Made by a program: the position numbers and the translations under genes. Source: Streptomyces spinosisporus (GTDB taxonomy: Bacteria; Actinomycetota; Actinomycetes; Streptomycetales; Streptomycetaceae). From it: a stretch of DNA of 64,000 nt. The notes beneath the pieces are model-generated. The model did not search any database. It was not told the origin of the DNA and was given only the letters and a program-made list of their open reading frames with translations. The DNA lies in the NCBI RefSeq assembly GCF_022698145.1, contig NZ_JALDAX010000004.1:310001-374000 (forward strand), read 5' to 3'. This document shows, one piece after another, positions 25,528-33,474 of the stretch; position 1 is the stretch's first letter; the number at the start of each line of letters is the position of its first letter.

Positions 25528-26595
25528 TCAGGTGCCCGGTCGGCGGTGGCCGCGTTCGTCGGTCTCCTCGACCTCGATGCGCTCCTTGCGGACCTCTCCG
25601 GTGACGGTCTCCTCCTCGGTGACCTCGTTGGTGGTCAGACGGAACCGCTCCTTGGGTACGGCCCTGGTCTCCACCACCGGCTCCTCACGGTGGAGGGTGA
25701 TCTCGATCTCCTCCTCGCCGATGCCTTCGCCGGTCAGGTCGCCGACCCGGGCGGTGTCGGTGATCGGCTCGCGCTCCACGCGCAGCTCCTCGTGGCGTAC
25801 GGGGACGGTGTGCTGCTCCTCCTCCGTGACCACGTACTTGCGCAGCCGTGCGTGCCCGCTCTCGTGGCGCTCGGTGCCGACGTGCATCTCCTCCTCGTAG
25901 CGCATCATCGACAGCTCACCGGGGACGTCTCCGGGCCGGCCCTTCCCGGCGTACTGCCCCGCGCCGGCGCTCTTGCCGGTGCCGGCGGCCGTCCCGGTGC
26001 CCGCGGCCGTCCCGGTCCCGGCGCCCTTGCCGGTTCCCGCGGCCATCCCGGTCCCGGCGGCCCCACCGGCCCCGGCGCCCTTGCCGGTCCCCGCGCCCAT
26101 ACCGGTTCCGGTTCCCGTGCCCTTGCCGGTCCCGGCGGCCATCCCGGTCCCGGCGGCCATCCCGGTCCCTGCGGCCATGCCGGTCCCCGCGGCCATGCCG
26201 GTACCAGCGGCCGTGCCCGTCCCGGTGCTCGTCTCGCCCTGCGGCTTCTGCCCGGCCTGGCGACCGGTCCCGCCACCCGAGTCGATGCCGTAGTAGTCGT
26301 ACAGGCGGTGCTCCTCCTGCACGGAGAGGTGCCCACCGGCGTCGACGTCCACGTTGGGCGCGCCCTTGACCTCGTCCTTGGCGTACGGGACTTCCAGGTG
26401 GTCCTGGACGAACGTGGCGTCGTGGATGGGGATGAAGGACTCGTTGCTGCCGAACAGGCCGGTCTTCACGCTGACCCATTCCGGCTTCCCGGTGACGTCG
26501 TCGAAGTAGACGTGCCGGGCGTCGCCGATCTTGTTGCCCCGGGTGTCGTGGACCGGGTGGTTCAGTACGGCGGGTATCTGCTCTCGAGTGATCAT
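25528..26595 (-). CDS. PRC-barrel / DUF2382 (YsnF-type) stress protein
   Basis: A 355-residue protein. The N-terminal PRC-barrel (about 1-85, 'LNHPVHDTRGNKIGDARHVY', 'GKPEWVSVKTGLFGS') is followed by a 100-residue linker of near-identical units such as 'AGTGMAAGTG'. The C-terminal DUF2382 domain (about 240-345) is highly charged, with 'MMRYEEEMHVGTE' and repeated 'EEE/VRKERIEVEE'. Such proteins are abundant under osmotic or desiccation stress. The ATG at 26595 follows AAAGGAG. It is divergent from the SCO2400-like gene. Confidence 0.88.
   Translation of the reverse strand: MITREQIPAVLNHPVHDTRGNKIGDARHVYFDDVTGKPEWVSVKTGLFGSNESFIPIHDATFVQDHLEVPYAKDEVKGAPNVDVDAGGHLSVQEEHRLYDYYGIDSGGGTGRQAGQKPQGETSTGTGTAAGTGMAAGTGMAAGTGMAAGTGMAAGTGKGTGTGTGMGAGTGKGAGAGGAAGTGMAAGTGKGAGTGTAAGTGTAAGTGKSAGAGQYAGKGRPGDVPGELSMMRYEEEMHVGTERHESGHARLRKYVVTEEEQHTVPVRHEELRVEREPITDTARVGDLTGEGIGEEEIEITLHREEPVVETRAVPKERFRLTTNEVTEEETVTGEVRKERIEVEETDERGHRRPGT
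25977..26230. repeat. Coding minisatellite of 18-bp units in the PRC-barrel gene
   Basis: About fourteen imperfect units related to GCGGCCATCCCGGTCCC are in frame on the minus strand and encode Ala/Met-Ala-Gly-Thr-Gly. The most uniform run (about 26130-26230) reads as near-identical copies, suggesting length variation by slippage. Confidence 0.8.
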
Positions 26596-26683
26596 TTAAG
26601 GTCTCCTTTCCTCCCCTGTTGACCTTCTCCCCTCCAAGCCGACTAACCACGTAAATCACTGCAAAACACCACAAGCATCACAA

Positions 26684-26702
26684 TGTTGTTTAATGCACAA
26701 CA
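26684..26702. promoter_or_regulatory. AT-rich inverted repeat
   Basis: TGTTGT-N7-ACAACA stands in the 250-bp divergent region between the PRC-barrel and SCO2400-like genes, in an unusually AT-rich patch. It is a candidate operator or promoter element; no regulator is linked. Confidence 0.45.
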
Positions 26703-26845
26703 ATGACCTTCGGCATCACGTGTGCAGAGAATCCCCGCAGGAGTGCCACACAGGGCCCACACACTCTTTCGGAACCGTCGTTACCGTTGCTGGCTGTTCG
26801 AAATCTGCCCGCCTCTGCCCGTGCGAACGTCAGGAAAACGACGGA

Positions 26846-27730
26846 ATGGACTACTGCTCCTCGTGCCGCCGGCACCTCAACGGCGCCCTGGTGTGCCCAG
26901 GTTGCGGTGCCTACGCCCCCGACATCGCACCGGTGACCCAGGACGGCCACGACTTCGCGCCGTTCGCCGCCAAGACGCCGCCCCGGCACGAACCGCGCCC
27001 CTTCGACCACGCCCCGTACGAAGAGGTCCCGGCCCCCGAGGTCGTGCTCCCCGCGGGCGAGGGACGGGCCGCGCGGCGCCGGCAGCGGGCGCGGTGGAAG
27101 AAGAGCCAGCGTCGTGCGGTCGTCGCGACCGCCGTCGCGCTCGTCGGCGGCGGGCTGACCGTCTCCACGATGGGCGGCGGATCCGACCACCGGGACCAGG
27201 CGTCCGCGGCCCCCGACTTCACCAGCACGGGCGCCGAGGACCTGCCCTCGCAGCAGTACGCCGTGCCGACGACCCCGCCGGGCACCGGCAAGCACCGCAA
27301 GCCGGACTCCTCGGACGGCCGCACCACCGCGTCCGGCGACACCCAGGGGGGTTCGGCCACCACTCCCGACGCGCCCCGCACCGCGTCGGCGAGCACCCGC
27401 GCCTACCGCGCGCCGCACACGACGCCGTCCACGGCGCAGCCGCAGACCGCGACCACGCCCTCGACCGGCACGGCGTCCGGCGGCAGCGGCTCCTCGACGC
27501 CGAGCCAGTCGCCCTCCGCGACTCCCGGCGACACGTCGACGTCGGGCTCGTCGGCTTCGGGCTCGTCGAACACGGGCTCGTCCCAGTCGGGTTCGGACCA
27601 GTCGGGTTCGTCGCAGTCGGGGTCCTCCGGCTCCAACTCCTCCTCCGGTACGAGCACTTCCCCGTCGGGCGACACCGCGACGACCTCCCCCTCGGGGATC
27701 TGCGTGCTCGGCCTGCTCTGCCTGGACTGA
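26846..27730 (+). CDS. SCO2400-family zinc-ribbon membrane protein
   Basis: A 294-residue protein beginning 'MDYCSSCRRHLNGALVCPGC' with a CxxC...CxxC zinc ribbon at residues 4-20. A basic stretch 'RRRQRARWKKSQRR' then precedes a single membrane helix 'AVVATAVALVGGGLTVSTMG' (about 95-115). A long extracellular Ser/Thr/Gly tail with 'SGSSQSGSDQSG'-type repeats ends in 'GICVLGLLCLD'. Function is unknown; cytoplasmic zinc ribbon plus secreted tail suggests an envelope sensor or anchor (inference). The two C-terminal cysteines could form a disulfide. Confidence 0.85.
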   Translation: MDYCSSCRRHLNGALVCPGCGAYAPDIAPVTQDGHDFAPFAAKTPPRHEPRPFDHAPYEEVPAPEVVLPAGEGRAARRRQRARWKKSQRRAVVATAVALVGGGLTVSTMGGGSDHRDQASAAPDFTSTGAEDLPSQQYAVPTTPPGTGKHRKPDSSDGRTTASGDTQGGSATTPDAPRTASASTRAYRAPHTTPSTAQPQTATTPSTGTASGGSGSSTPSQSPSATPGDTSTSGSSASGSSNTGSSQSGSDQSGSSQSGSSGSNSSSGTSTSPSGDTATTSPSGICVLGLLCLD

Positions 27731-27758
27731 CCGGCAGGGCGGGGCCGGGCGTCTCCGC

Positions 27759-28478
27759 CTACGCGCCTGCGGGCCCCGACGCCTCGCCGTGGCGCACATC
27801 CCCGTCGATATGACGCTGCTGTACGGCGGTGACGGCGCGGACGACGAAGGTGCCGGCCACGGCGGCGGCGATCACGGCCGCGTCGGAGGCGAGCAGCATC
27901 CACGGTTCCGAATAGGCGCGGGCGATGATGTCGTCCGCGTCGTCGGCGTACATCAGACCCACCCCGCTGATCAGACCGATCAGCCACAGGCCCCACCACA
28001 CGTTCACCGAGCGCGGCAGCCGCTCGCCCGGAGCGCTGTCCTGGTGGGCGTCCGCGACGATGCCGCGCGGTATCCACAGGTTGGCGACGGGGATCACCCA
28101 GCCCGCGTAGAGCCAGAAGCCGAGGTAGCGCGGCGGCCTGCCGGACAGGGTGCGGGCGTTGTCCCGCACGGTGTCCAGCCACAGCAGGAAGGCGATCGCG
28201 CAGATCAGTGCCGTGGCCGCGCCCACGTCGCCGACCAGGTGGTACGAGTTCTCCAGCGAGGTCAGCGGCCGGTGCACGCCCTCCCCCTGGTCCGGCGGTC
28301 CTGAGGCGGGCTCGCCCGTCACGGCCAGCCGGATCTCCCAGACGGCCCGCGCGGCCCAGGCGACCCCGGCCAGGGCGAGGAGAGCGACGGTGATCCGGCC
28401 GATGCCGTGGACGCGGCGCAGTGCGGGGGTGGGACCGGGGACGGCATCGGGCGTGGGGGGTGTCGTGTGATCGTTCAC
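27759..28478 (-). CDS. DUF4328-type membrane protein
   Basis: A 239-residue integral membrane protein with about five helices. It has the features 'CAIAFLLWLDTVRDNARTLS', 'WVIPVANLWIPRGIVADAHQ' and 'PRSVNVWWGLWLIGLISGVG', which define DUF4328. The role is unknown. It starts at GTG 28478 with GAGGATG upstream. A tetR gene lies 84 bp upstream on the same strand, so the two may be co-transcribed. Confidence 0.85.
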   Translation of the reverse strand: MNDHTTPPTPDAVPGPTPALRRVHGIGRITVALLALAGVAWAARAVWEIRLAVTGEPASGPPDQGEGVHRPLTSLENSYHLVGDVGAATALICAIAFLLWLDTVRDNARTLSGRPPRYLGFWLYAGWVIPVANLWIPRGIVADAHQDSAPGERLPRSVNVWWGLWLIGLISGVGLMYADDADDIIARAYSEPWMLLASDAAVIAAAVAGTFVVRAVTAVQQRHIDGDVRHGEASGPAGA

Positions 28479-28562
28479 CGGGGCATCCTCGCCGACGAGG
28501 AACGGCCACCGCCAGGAGGACCTGCCCGGGCGACGGACCTCTTCACTCGTCCCCGGAGCCCT

Positions 28563-29249
28563 TCACTGGTCCCTCACGTCGCGCGCGGGGGCGCGGTGCG
28601 GGCCCAGTTCCCGTAGGGCGTCGCCCAGTTGGGCGGTGGTGAGGGGCGGGGCCGGGAGGGGGGCCGGGGCCGGGCGCAGGCTGTCGAGGAGCAGGGCGAG
28701 GGGCCGGTGCCAGGCGTCGGCGGAGGCCGCCGTCGTCAGGGCCGGAACCGCGCGTCCCAGGGCGGCCAGCGCGAACAGCACGTCCTCCGTCGTCACGTCG
28801 GAGCGGACCGTGCCCTCCTCGCGGCCGCGGCTCAGCAGCAGCTCCAGCGTCTGCCGGTTGTGCGCGTGCACGGCGTCCAGGGCCTCGACGCCCTGGACGC
28901 GGGTGGTCATCAGGTCGTTGGTGCCGCGGTCGGCGGCCAGGGTGCCGAAGACGTCCCTGAGGTAGGTGTGCAGGCCGGTCCAGGCGTCGGGGGCGGTGCG
29001 GGCCCGCTCGCCCGCGGCGGTCGTCCCGCCGAGCTGGTCGCGGAAGACGGCGTCGACGAGGGCGGCGCGGGTCGGGAAGTGCCGGTAGAGGGTCGCGTTG
29101 CCGACGCCCGCACGCCGCGCGATCACGTCCAGCGGCGCCTCCAGGCCCTGCTCGGCGAAGACCTCGTGGGCCGCTTCCACCAGGAGTTCCCGGTTGCGGC
29201 GCGCGTCCCGCCGTCGTGGAGCAGGTTCTCGGTCTGCGCCGACGGTCAT
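28563..29249 (-). CDS. TetR-family regulator
   Basis: A 228-residue repressor. The HTH is at about residues 18-68 ('LLVEAAHEVFAEQGLEAPLD', 'AGVGNATLYRHFPTRAALVD'). The C-terminal part ('DVLFALAALGRAVPALTTAA') resembles the SCO1712-like TetR group. Divergent from the patatin gene across a 104-bp gap with two GGGGAG-x-x-CTCCCC palindromes, it should repress that gene and itself. Confidence 0.92.
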   Translation of the reverse strand: MTVGADREPAPRRRDARRNRELLVEAAHEVFAEQGLEAPLDVIARRAGVGNATLYRHFPTRAALVDAVFRDQLGGTTAAGERARTAPDAWTGLHTYLRDVFGTLAADRGTNDLMTTRVQGVEALDAVHAHNRQTLELLLSRGREEGTVRSDVTTEDVLFALAALGRAVPALTTAASADAWHRPLALLLDSLRPAPAPLPAPPLTTAQLGDALRELGPHRAPARDVRDQ

Positions 29250-29270
29250 CAGTCATCCTCCGCAGTGAAT

Positions 29271-29330
29271 CGGGGAGCACTCCCCGGTACTGATGCTATC
29301 GTCGGGACAGGAAACGGGGAGTACTCCCCA
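29271..29330. promoter_or_regulatory. Two TetR operators upstream of the patatin gene
   Basis: CGGGGAGCACTCCCCG (29271-29286) and CGGGGAGTACTCCCCA (29315-29330) share the core GGGGAG-NN-CTCCCC; the second has a perfect 14-bp palindrome. Centres are 44 bp apart, about four helical turns, which suits cooperative binding. Confidence 0.8.
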
Positions 29331-29353
29331 CTTCTACTGGCGGGGGGCCGGAC

Positions 29354-30208
29354 ATGAGCGGAGACACCAGCGGCACGGCACTGGTGCTGGGCGGCGGAGG
29401 CCCGGTCGGCGGCGCCTGGCTGACCGGCGTGCTGGCCGGGCTCACCGACGCGGGGATCGACCTCGGGCAGGCCGACGTGATCATCGGCACCTCGGCGGGC
29501 GCGGTCTTCGGCAGCCGGCTGGCCTGCGGTCAGCCCCCGCGCGAGCTCTACGAGCGCCAGCTCTCCGGCGCCGACCGCATCGAGCTGCGCGTCACCGCCG
29601 CCCAGACGCTGCGCTTCCTGTGGGCCGCCCTGGGCTCCCGGGACCCCGAGCGCTCGGTCCGGCGGCTCGGCCGGGCCGCGCTGTCCGCCGCTCGTACGGC
29701 ACCCGCCGCCGAACTGCACGACGCCGTACGGGAGTTGCTGCGCGGGGCCACGGACTGGCCGGCGCGGGCGCTGCGGATCGCCGCGGTCGACGCCGTGAGC
29801 GGGGAGGTGGCGGCCTTCGACGCGGACTCGAAGACGGACCTCGTCGACGCGGTGGCCGCGAGCTGTGCCGTCCCGCTGCTCTGGCCGCCCGTCGAACTGG
29901 ACGGCCGGCGCTTCATCGACGGCGGCAGCCGCGCCACCGCCAACCTCCAACTGGCCGCCGGGCACCGGCGGGTGCTGGCGGTCGTACCGATCCCGAACGC
30001 GGTCGGCCCCCACCCGAGCGCCCACCAACAGTCCACCGACCTCACCACCCGCGGAACCACGGTGACCCTCCTGTGCCCCGACCGCCCGACCCGCCGCGCA
30101 ATGGGCCGCAACATGACCACGAACACCCGGATACCGGCCGCCGCCAGAGCGGGCCACGCCCAGGGAACGGCACTGGCGAACACGGTGCCCGAAACATGGC
30201 ACACCTGA
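29354..30208 (+). CDS. Patatin-like phospholipase
   Basis: A 284-residue lipid acyl hydrolase. It has the oxyanion loop 'LVLGGGGPVGGAW' (10-22), the nucleophile elbow 'IIGTSAGAV' with Ser47, and the dyad Asp in 'FIDGGSRATAN' (about 193-203). It is RssA/patatin-like, without a signal peptide, so it is probably intracellular. The C-terminal 40 residues are low-complexity. The divergent TetR with paired operators implies induction, perhaps by a lipid-like ligand (inference). Confidence 0.92.
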   Translation: MSGDTSGTALVLGGGGPVGGAWLTGVLAGLTDAGIDLGQADVIIGTSAGAVFGSRLACGQPPRELYERQLSGADRIELRVTAAQTLRFLWAALGSRDPERSVRRLGRAALSAARTAPAAELHDAVRELLRGATDWPARALRIAAVDAVSGEVAAFDADSKTDLVDAVAASCAVPLLWPPVELDGRRFIDGGSRATANLQLAAGHRRVLAVVPIPNAVGPHPSAHQQSTDLTTRGTTVTLLCPDRPTRRAMGRNMTTNTRIPAAARAGHAQGTALANTVPETWHT

Positions 30209-30382
30209 CACCCCGAAGACGGATGCCACTCACGCACCCCGGAGACGGACGCCGCACCCGGCCAGCAGCCCACGCCCCCCGAAAACCGACCCGGCCCTGC
30301 TGAACTGGCGCAGCGGCACGCTGGTGCGGGGACTCGTGGCACTTCCCGTCGGCATGGGCTGAGCGGCCGGCGGGCGGGGCCG

Positions 30383-30772
30383 TCAGTTCTCGTCGGTCTC
30401 GTCGCGGATCAGTACGGTCACGCGGTGGAAGTTGCAGACGGTCGCCGTCGGGGGCTCCTGGGGGCCGGCGTGGGCCTTGAGGGCGACGCTGACCAGGCTC
30501 AGCAGGAGGTCGACGTCGGCGTCGCAGTCGAGGTGGACGGTGACCCAACGCGAGCCCGGCACCAGGCGGATGGCGGTCGACTCCGCGAAGTCGTAGTGCA
30601 GGCGCTGGATCGCGCGGGTGGTGAGGTGCAGGTCCACGTCCCGGTCGGAGTGGAAGTGCACGATCTCGTCACGTGCGGAGCGCAGCGCCCGGCCCGTACC
30701 GCAACCGGCCTCGCACGGGCTGAGGTCGGGCCACGTCGCCAGCTGGTTCATGGCTTTCTGCGCCGGTGTCAT
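30383..30772 (-). CDS. DUF5519/luciferase-domain small protein
   Basis: A 129-residue protein. 'SARDEIVHFHSDRDVDLHLT' (residues 32-51) and 'STAIRLVPGSRWVTVHLDCD' (about 65-84) are the core of the small 'luciferase domain' (DUF5519) family, which in bacteria often accompanies unrelated genes and has no proven activity. 'TVCNFHRVTVLIRD' ends the domain. It stands alone between divergent or convergent neighbours. The family name is from memory and moderately certain. Confidence 0.75.
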   Translation of the reverse strand: MTPAQKAMNQLATWPDLSPCEAGCGTGRALRSARDEIVHFHSDRDVDLHLTTRAIQRLHYDFAESTAIRLVPGSRWVTVHLDCDADVDLLLSLVSVALKAHAGPQEPPTATVCNFHRVTVLIRDETDEN

Positions 30773-30928
30773 GGACCCATGGTGCGGTGCTCACCACGCG
30801 GACACCAGACATTGCGGCGTCCGTAACCCGTAGGAGACCGGATGCGTTCCGTCGCCCTCCGGCACCCCTCGTGACCTGCGACGACACCGAGGGCTCCCCA
30901 AACGGTCCCTTTCGGCGATAATTGGGGC

Positions 30929-31294
30929 ATGAGTACGGCGACGTTTGTACTAGCGGCCACGTCGAGTGAAGTACTCAACGTGATCGCCGCCTTTGTCGGT
31001 GGCCTGATCATCGCCGGTGCGCTGGTCTGGGCCGTGCAGTTCGGCATGACCGTCCGGGACCGCGAGCTGCCGCGGCCCAACCCGGACGAGCAACCCCACC
31101 TTCCGGACGGCGGCGCCGTCCGCGAGTCACGCGAGATGCGGGAACCGGACGAGGTACCGCACGCGGAGGGCGGGAAGCGGCTCATGCCCTACGAGCTCCA
31201 CAGTTCCAGCAGCAGGACACGAAAGGACCAGCACCGCCGGCGCTGGATGCCGGGCACGAGCGGCTCCTTCGGCAGCGGAGGCCTCGGTCGCTGA
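30929..31294 (+). CDS. DUF6479-type single-pass membrane protein
   Basis: A 121-residue protein with one N-terminal helix ('EVLNVIAAFVGGLIIAGALVWAV', residues 14-36) and a polar tail rich in Arg, Glu and Pro ('RDRELPRPNPDEQPHLPDGG'). This matches DUF6479, a family found in streptomycetes. Function is unknown. The stop codon lies inside the first unit of a 15-bp tandem repeat. Confidence 0.8.
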   Translation: MSTATFVLAATSSEVLNVIAAFVGGLIIAGALVWAVQFGMTVRDRELPRPNPDEQPHLPDGGAVRESREMREPDEVPHAEGGKRLMPYELHSSSSRTRKDQHRRRWMPGTSGSFGSGGLGR

Positions 31295-31335
31295 GCCCTC
31301 GGTCGCTGAACCCCCGGTCGCTGAACCCCCGGTTC
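31281..31335. repeat. 15-bp tandem repeat spanning a stop codon
   Basis: About 3.5 units of (A/G)CCC(C/T)CGGTCGCTGA overlap the last codons and TGA of the DUF6479 gene. Each unit carries an in-phase TGA, so translation ends after one unit. Confidence 0.6.
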
Positions 31336-31465
31336 GGTACCGAGACATGCCTCACACCTTGAGTTTTTTACCAAATCAAAAGGTTCCGTACCGCGTCCGA
31401 TCCGTACTCCCCTCCGTCCGAGCCCGTCGATCGCTGACGGGATCCCCGACCGGGCAGGAGGCACG

Positions 31466-32230
31466 GTGCGCTTTTCGCGGAATGCGATGGGAACTCTCTT
31501 CGTGGGCGGTGCCCTGAGCGTGACACTCGTGGCGCTCGCGTATCCCGCGATGCTCGGCGTCAACACGACGTCGAGCGACGGGTCGCGCATCATCGCGCAG
31601 ACCCAGTGGGGGCCGCTGACGGAGGCGGACCGTGACTTCGTGGTCAAGGTGCGTGCGGCAGGGCTGTGGGAGTACCCGGTCGGCCAGATGGGCCTGAAGA
31701 AGGGGCAGAGCAAGGGGGTCATCACCGCGAGCAAGCACCTGGTCGACGGGCACGCGGCGCTGGACGCCACCTGCCGCAAGATCAGCACGATGCTGAACAT
31801 CACGATCCCCAACGTGGCCAGCCCGCAGCAGGTCGGCTTCGTGAACACGCTCGCCGCGGACCGGGGCAAGCAGTTCGACACGGACTTCGCCAACATCCTG
31901 CGGGTGACGCACGGTTCGATCTTCAACACCATCGCGAAGATCCGCTCGACCACGAAGAACACCATGGTGCGGGCGCTGGCCGATCAGGCCAACGACACGG
32001 TGCTGGACCACATCACGGTCATGGAGCAGACCGGTCTGGTCAACTTCGACCAGGTCCTGTTCCAGCAGACGACCCCGCCGAAGCTGCCCGCCAAGGACCT
32101 GACCCCGCCGCCCCCGGCAGCGGGCCAGCCGGAGGTCGTGCTGACCCCGCCGGCCGACAGCACCACCCAGCCGCCGGTGCTGCCCGGCGAGTCGAGCGCG
32201 AGCGCCAGCCCGAGCCCGACGGTGCGGTGA
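31466..32230 (+). CDS. DUF4142 secreted/membrane-anchored protein
   Basis: A 254-residue protein with an N-terminal signal or anchor helix ('LFVGGALSVTLVALAYPAML', 11-30). A DUF4142 four-helix bundle follows (about 48-200: 'LTEADRDFVVKVRAAGLWEY', 'HLVDGHAALDATCRKISTML', 'HGSIFNTIAKIRSTTKNTMV'), then a Pro/Ser-rich tail. DUF4142 is a ferritin-like fold that often lacks metal ligands; a surface stress role is plausible. It starts at GTG 31466 with GGAGG upstream. Confidence 0.88.
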   Translation: MRFSRNAMGTLFVGGALSVTLVALAYPAMLGVNTTSSDGSRIIAQTQWGPLTEADRDFVVKVRAAGLWEYPVGQMGLKKGQSKGVITASKHLVDGHAALDATCRKISTMLNITIPNVASPQQVGFVNTLAADRGKQFDTDFANILRVTHGSIFNTIAKIRSTTKNTMVRALADQANDTVLDHITVMEQTGLVNFDQVLFQQTTPPKLPAKDLTPPPPAAGQPEVVLTPPADSTTQPPVLPGESSASASPSPTVR

Positions 32231-32235
32231 GACCG

Positions 32236-32263
32236 GGCCGGTTCCGCAGGAGCGGAGCCGGCC
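32236..32263 (+). terminator. Hairpin after the DUF4142 gene
   Basis: GGCCGGTTCCGC pairs with GCGGAGCCGGCC across a 4-nt loop (one G-U pair), six bases after the stop. Confidence 0.7.
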
Positions 32264-32482
32264 TCTCCGTATGTCGCGAAATTGTGATGCATCGTTGAAC
32301 TACCCATGCGTCACCGCAGGTTGACAGCGTTCGGCCGGGAGATCCACGATGTGATCGCACTGGGGCTCATGTGACCAATGAGCCCGGTGTTCCTCGGACC
32401 ATCCACCCCGGTACGGCCGGCTGCCGCGTGCTGCCCTGCGCCGCCGTGCCCGGGTCCGTACATGCCGAAGTGGGGATCACGC

Positions 32483-33406
32483 ATGTCCATCGCGAGTCGT
32501 GTCACCGTGCGCCGCCTGCTGGGGACGGGCGCCGCGTCGCTCGCCCTGTGCGCGGCCTCCGTCGCCGCCGCGTCCGGCGCCTGGGCCCACGACGGCGGTG
32601 ACGGCTGGAAGCACGGCGGCCAGTACCAGCCCGGTACGGGCGCGGGCACCAAGACGGAGACGGACCGCTGCCAGTTCTCGCTGGACGGCAAGGACTTCTA
32701 CGACTCGGTCAAGGTCGACGACCAGAACCTGAAGCCCACCGACGACGGCAAGATCCACATCAAGGTCCGTACGGCCGGCGACGCCACGACCTGTACGGCC
32801 TCCCTGGCCTCCTACCTCGCCCACGGCTCCTCCTTCGCCACCTCCGGCGAGCAGGTCTTCGTCGACTTCGACTCGGTGACGGTCAAGGAGGGGCAGACCG
32901 ACTCCCTCGACATCGCGGTGCCGGACGCGGGCTGCTTCGCGCAGATCGACCTCTACCGCGGTGCGGTCAAGTTCGACGGCAGGCTCGACGCGAAGGACGG
33001 CTTCGTCCACGGCGACCTGCCCAAGGGCCCCGACCACCCGGTCATCAAGGACAAGCTGATCGCGTCCTGGAACGGCGGCACGAAGGACTGCACGACCACC
33101 GAGGAGTCCCAGCCGCCGGCCACCCCGACCCCGTCGGCCTCCACGCCGGAGTCCGGCACGCCGTCGACGCCCGCCGAGGAGACGACTCCGCCGGCGAGCG
33201 AGACCCCGTCGACCGGGACCCCGGCCCCGTCCGCCTCGGAGTCGACCGCGGCGCCCGCGGCCACCCCGAACGGCGGTGGCGGTGACCTCGCGGAGACCGG
33301 CGGCGGCAGCAACTCCGGCCTGATGGCGGGCGGCGCCGCGGCGCTCCTCGCGGCCGGTGCGGCGATCGTCGTCGTGACCAGGCGCCGCCGTACGGCCCGT
33401 TCCTGA
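32483..33406 (+). CDS. LAETG-anchored surface protein (sortase substrate)
   Basis: A protein of about 307 residues. It has a signal peptide ('LGTGAASLALCAASVAAASG', cleavage near 'AWA-HD') and an extracellular beta domain (about 45-205) with a Cys pair. A Pro/Thr/Ser spacer is followed by 'LAETG', a hydrophobic helix and the basic tail 'RRRRTARS'. LAXTG is the motif of class E sortases in streptomycetes, so it is probably covalently attached to peptidoglycan. I chose the ATG at 32483; 32462 is an alternative. No sortase gene is in the window. Confidence 0.88.
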   Translation: MSIASRVTVRRLLGTGAASLALCAASVAAASGAWAHDGGDGWKHGGQYQPGTGAGTKTETDRCQFSLDGKDFYDSVKVDDQNLKPTDDGKIHIKVRTAGDATTCTASLASYLAHGSSFATSGEQVFVDFDSVTVKEGQTDSLDIAVPDAGCFAQIDLYRGAVKFDGRLDAKDGFVHGDLPKGPDHPVIKDKLIASWNGGTKDCTTTEESQPPATPTPSASTPESGTPSTPAEETTPPASETPSTGTPAPSASESTAAPAATPNGGGGDLAETGGGSNSGLMAGGAAALLAAGAAIVVVTRRRRTARS

Positions 33407-33430
33407 TCCATCCGATCCACCCCCGAATAC

Positions 33431-33463
33431 GAACGCCCCGGAGACCCCCGCTCCGGGGCGTTC
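33431..33463. terminator. Bidirectional terminator
   Basis: GAACGCCCCGGAG and CTCCGGGGCGTTC form a perfect 13-bp stem with a 7-nt loop between the convergent LAETG gene and the nucleoside hydrolase gene. Confidence 0.85.
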
Positions 33464-33474
33464 GTCCTGCACGG

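Noticed and set aside
25973..26293. A 106-codon frame of Pro-Val-Pro-Ala repeats opposite the PRC-barrel linker
   Set aside because: It is the antisense reading of the Gly-Thr-Ala-Met minisatellite; no start signal or flanking domain.
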